Of a stretch of DNA of 13,088 nt, positions 10,338 through 13,088 are shown piece after piece (the stretch's first letter is position 1; each line of letters starts with the position of its first letter). A program made the translations under genes and the position numbers. The notes below the pieces were generated by a model. It saw only the letters and a program-made list of their open reading frames with translations, was not told where the DNA came from and made no database searches. The DNA comes from Gammaproteobacteria bacterium (lineage in GTDB: Bacteria > Pseudomonadota > Gammaproteobacteria > Pseudomonadales > Halieaceae): positions 1-13,088 of the forward strand of contig JAAEZV010000026.1 in the NCBI GenBank assembly GCA_018222695.1, written 5' to 3'.

Positions 10338-11713
10338 CAGATGAAGCCGAATCCCACTGCAAACAATTTTTCGACGGCGGAAATCTGCGTGCGGTCGGTC
10401 AAGAAGAGGATGACGTGGTCATCGGCTTCTATCACCACATGACCGTGCGCCATCAGCACGGCGTCTCCCCGCAGGATGGCCCCGACGGTCACACTGGAGG
10501 GGAGGTTCAATTCATCCAGCCGGCGTCCCACGACCTTGGATGACCGTGTGTCCCCATGCGCCGTCACTTCAATGGCCTCGGCGGCGCCGCGCCGCAGCGA
10601 GTGCACGGCGCTGATGTCACCGCGCCGAACATGCATGAGCAGGCTGCTGATGGTGATCTGCTGCGGTGAGATGGCGATGTCGATTTCCTCACCAATCAGG
10701 TCTGCATAGGCTGAGTTTGTAATCAGCGTGATCGCTTTTTTTGCGCCAAGCCGCTTTGCCAGCATGGACATCATGATGTTGGATTCGTCGTTATCAGTCA
10801 GCGCACAAAAGACATCGGTGTTTTCGATATTTTCTTGTTGGAGCAGCAGCGGCTCATTGCCACTGCCGTGCAGCACGATGCTGTTTTCCAGCAGGTCTGA
10901 CAGCACCCGGCACCGGTCATAGGAGCGCTCGATGACCTTGACCTGGTAGTCCTTTTCGAGACGCTTTGCGAGGGTGGCGCCAATGTTGCCGCCCCCTGCA
11001 ATCATGATCCGGTTGTAGGGCTTATCGACTTCGCGAAGCTCGGACGTCACGGCGCGGATATGTTCTCTGGCGGCAATGAAAAACACTTCGTCGTCGGGCT
11101 CGACCACCGTCGCACCTTCGGGAATGATGGGGTCCCCGCCGCGTCTGAAGATCGCCGCGACCCGGGTGTCCACCCGGGGCATGTGCTCGCGAATCTCTTG
11201 CAGTTCCCGCCCGACGATGGGCCCGCCAGCGACGGCCTTCACGGCGACCAGCCGGATTCGCCCCTCGGCAAAATCGAGCACCTGCAGTGAGCCGGGGTTG
11301 GCGATCAACTGTTCAATATTTTTTGTGACGAGCTGCTCCGGGCCGATGATGACATCGACCGGGATGGCACCGGACTCAAACAGCGCCTTATGTTTGGCGA
11401 GATAGTCTGCGGAGCGCACACGGCTGATTTTTGTGGGTGTGCGGTATAGCGTGAAGGCGACCGAACAGGCCAGCATGTTGATCTCGTCACTGTCGGTGAC
11501 GGCGATCAGCATGTCGGCGTCTTCTGCGCCCGCGTTCAGTAATGTGGAGGGGTGAGCCCCGTTGCCCAGCACCGTCCGGATATCCAGACGCTCCTGAAGT
11601 CGCTTCAGGGTGGCGGCGTGCTCGTCGACGACTGTGATGTCGTTTTGCTCATCGGCGAGGTGTTCAGCTAGCGTGCCGCCAACTTGCCCCGCTCCGAGGA
11701 TAATGATCTTCAC
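10337..11713 (-). CDS. trkA: Trk potassium uptake NAD-binding regulatory subunit TrkA
   Basis: TrkA is the cytoplasmic nucleotide-binding subunit that controls TrkH. I take the GTG at 11713 as start. It yields 458 aa, the same length as E. coli TrkA, beginning directly with the first Rossmann strand (KIIILGAGQVGG). An in-frame ATG at 11776 would add 21 residues rich in Arg and Val with no family counterpart. AGAGG and GGGAGGG lie 3 and 11 nt upstream of the GTG. The protein is the usual duplicated RCK pair: TrkA-N1 with GAGQVG (7-12), TrkA-C1 (about 140-220), TrkA-N2 with GGGNIG (240-245) and a following acidic Glu262 in VKVIERS, and TrkA-C2 (about 372-455). The 98 bp up to rsmB (11714-11811) show no clear promoter or terminator, so trkA may be co-transcribed with rsmB. 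Confidence 0.96.
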   Translation of the reverse strand: MKIIILGAGQVGGTLAEHLADEQNDITVVDEHAATLKRLQERLDIRTVLGNGAHPSTLLNAGAEDADMLIAVTDSDEINMLACSVAFTLYRTPTKISRVRSADYLAKHKALFESGAIPVDVIIGPEQLVTKNIEQLIANPGSLQVLDFAEGRIRLVAVKAVAGGPIVGRELQEIREHMPRVDTRVAAIFRRGGDPIIPEGATVVEPDDEVFFIAAREHIRAVTSELREVDKPYNRIMIAGGGNIGATLAKRLEKDYQVKVIERSYDRCRVLSDLLENSIVLHGSGNEPLLLQQENIENTDVFCALTDNDESNIMMSMLAKRLGAKKAITLITNSAYADLIGEEIDIAISPQQITISSLLMHVRRGDISAVHSLRRGAAEAIEVTAHGDTRSSKVVGRRLDELNLPSSVTVGAILRGDAVLMAHGHVVIEADDHVILFLTDRTQISAVEKLFAVGFGFI

Positions 11714-11811
11714 CGGCCTCTGGACCCTCCCAACGACCCGGGCACACCTTAAACCAAGTGAAACCCGCCACGCCATGTGGATTACTTACGTTGGCGGAGG
11801 GGTTCGCAGTG

Positions 11812-13088
11812 TTACTCAGCAGGCTTTCGCAACAGCGCAAAGTAAAGCCCATCGCCACCGTGCTGGTCTGGCAGAGTCTGCCAGCCATGTTGGCGCGGCG
11901 TGCCGGTGCGCAGCGTTACCGCATCGGTATGCGCCCCGTATTGGGCGGCGAACTGGCTGACGACCTCGTCGTTTTCCGCGGCCAACAAGGAACAGGTGAC
12001 ATACAGGAGTCGGCCCCCAGGCTTTAGTGCCGGCCATAGCCCCGTCAATATCGCCAATTGTTGGCTGGCAAAACCTGCGATGTCGTCGGGCTCCCTGAGG
12101 ATTTTGATGTCTGGGTTCCGTCTTATGACGCCGGTCGCCGAGCAGGGCACGTCGGCCAGAATGGCATCGAAGGGTTTGGCTATTAGCGCCTCCGGTAGCT
12201 CGCTGGCATCGGCTACGAGCGGTGTCAGTCGGAGATCCAGCCGGGTGGTGTTTTCAATGACGCGCTGCAGTCGGGGCTCGCTGATGTCCAGGGCGACCAG
12301 CTCCTCAATGGCGGGCTGGAGCTCGAGCAGATGACAGGCCTTACCCCCCGGTGCCGCGCAGGCGTCGAGAATCCGTTCGCCGGCCTGGGGCGCCAACAGG
12401 CGAGCGACCAGTTGGGCGGCGCTGTCCTGAACGCTGGCGACACCTTCGGCGAACCCCGGTAACGATCCCACATCGACCGGGCGACTGAGCACAACGCCGT
12501 CGAGTGAAACGGCACAGGGTGTCGCCTCAATCTCGGCTTCTGTCAGTTGCCGCAGGTAATCGTCCCGTGTGCTTTTGAGTTGGTTAACCCTCAAGGTCAT
12601 GGGCGGTCGATGCCGAGCAGCCAAGGCGATCTGCTCTGCTGCGCCGTCATATTGAGCGCACAGCTCGGTGTGCAACCAGGCAGGCAATGCCCGCTGCGCC
12701 GCCGGTGACAGCACCTCGGCGGCCACATTCTCCTGGCGTTGGTAGGTGCGCAGCACGCCGTTAACCACCCCTTTGGCCCACGGCTTTTTCAGTGCGCGGG
12801 TGGCGTTGACGGTCTCTGAAACGACTGCGTGGGCGGGGGTGCTCAGGTGTTCAAGCTCATACAGCCCGATGCACAGCAGGGCCATGATGTCCTGGTCTTT
12901 CCGTCGCAGCGGTTTGGCGAGGAAGCTAAGGCAGGTTGCCTCAAGACAGGGCCATTCCCGAAGTGTGCCGTACACCAACTCCTGACACAGCGGCCGCTGT
13001 GCGGTGGCTGCCGCGTCGAGAGCATCCGGCAGTAGCCGGTTTAATGATTGTCCGGCCAGCACCCGACCAATGATGTCTGCCGCAACGG
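11812..13088 (-). CDS. rsmB: 16S rRNA (cytosine-967-C5)-methyltransferase RsmB (5' end beyond window)
   Basis: RsmB (Sun/Fmu) methylates C967 of 16S rRNA using S-adenosylmethionine. The reading frame stays open to the window edge: upstream of the GTG at 13062 it continues as VAADIIGR, matching the region before GQSL in E. coli RsmB (429 aa). The true start is therefore outside, probably within about ten codons. Counting from the codon at 13062, an N-terminal NusB-like RNA-binding domain spans about 1-125 and includes TPAHAVVSETVNA (75-87). The methyltransferase follows with DACAAPGGK (233-241) for SAM, Asp259, the ADVPCSATGVIRRNPDIK block with Cys307 (303-320), and the catalytic TCS with Cys357. 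The HGGDGLYFALLRK end is typical. Neighbours fit the fmt-rsmB-trkA cluster of gammaproteobacteria, so fmt is expected just beyond the right edge. Confidence 0.96.
   Translation of the reverse strand, partial: VAADIIGRVLAGQSLNRLLPDALDAAATAQRPLCQELVYGTLREWPCLEATCLSFLAKPLRRKDQDIMALLCIGLYELEHLSTPAHAVVSETVNATRALKKPWAKGVVNGVLRTYQRQENVAAEVLSPAAQRALPAWLHTELCAQYDGAAEQIALAARHRPPMTLRVNQLKSTRDDYLRQLTEAEIEATPCAVSLDGVVLSRPVDVGSLPGFAEGVASVQDSAAQLVARLLAPQAGERILDACAAPGGKACHLLELQPAIEELVALDISEPRLQRVIENTTRLDLRLTPLVADASELPEALIAKPFDAILADVPCSATGVIRRNPDIKILREPDDIAGFASQQLAILTGLWPALKPGGRLLYVTCSLLAAENDEVVSQFAAQYGAHTDAVTLRTGTPRQHGWQTLPDQHGGDGLYFALLRKPAE

Noticed and set aside
8827..10362. Two long minus-strand open frames (259 and 214 codons) running nearly the whole length of trkH in a shifted frame.
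   Set aside because: They are very rich in Arg, His and Gly, with no recognisable motif or hydrophobic pattern. They are explained by the codon bias of trkH, whose own frame has full family motifs.
11714..11776. A 21-residue N-terminal extension of TrkA from an ATG at 11776.
   Set aside because: The GTG at 11713 gives exactly the E. coli length, starts at the first Rossmann strand and has purine-rich sequence upstream; the extension has no family counterpart.
11776..11784. TGTGGATTA, similar to a DnaA box.
   Set aside because: It has one mismatch to the consensus core, is a single copy far from the expected oriC side of recF-gyrB, and has no AT-rich unwinding region nearby.

Overview
This window is an ordinary, densely packed housekeeping segment from a gammaproteobacterial chromosome, close to the replication origin. 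The evidence is a RecF-like C-terminal tail followed by gyrB, a 16-bp perfect palindrome matching the ParB-binding site parS of Pseudomonas and relatives, and the blocks glyQ-glyS and rsmB-trkA. Gene content and order (recF, gyrB, glyS/glyQ, a lauroyl-type acyltransferase, trkA, rsmB) resemble the oriC flank of Pseudomonas and of marine Cellvibrionales (OM60/NOR5-like bacteria). The lack of tag and other Pseudomonas genes, and the presence of rmuC, djlA and trkH, makes a Cellvibrionales-type organism my best guess. That is inference from synteny and general protein similarity, not from a search.

Layout. Bases 1-42 are the last codons of recF, with parS at 5-20 lying inside them. gyrB (105-2540, +) follows after 62 bp. 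Convergent to it, only 10 bp away, is a minus-strand operon read glyQ, glyS, rmuC (6943 down to 2551); its genes overlap by 4 bp (ATGA) at both junctions. A 90-bp divergent intergenic region (6944-7033) holds the candidate promoters and a small inverted repeat. Next is a plus-strand pair, an LpxL/HtrB-family acyltransferase and djlA (7034-8808), again with an ATGA overlap. After an 80-bp convergent gap with a hairpin comes a second minus-strand group read rsmB, trkA, trkH (13088 down to 8889). rsmB runs off the right edge. No stretch over 100 bp lacks a gene.

How the genes work together. GyrB is the ATPase subunit of DNA gyrase. GlyQ and GlyS are the two subunits of the heterotetrameric glycyl-tRNA synthetase, and RmuC is a nuclease-fold protein linked to DNA rearrangement. 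The acyltransferase probably finishes lipid A or a related lipid, and DjlA is a membrane J-domain co-chaperone, so this pair points to the envelope. TrkA and TrkH form a K+ uptake system, and RsmB methylates 16S rRNA.

I found no mobile elements, CRISPR arrays, tRNA/rRNA genes, frameshifts or defence-type genes. I see no evidence of a novel system. The most interesting points are the parS site embedded in recF codons, the coupling of rmuC to glyQS, and the inverted repeat over the glyQ candidate -10.
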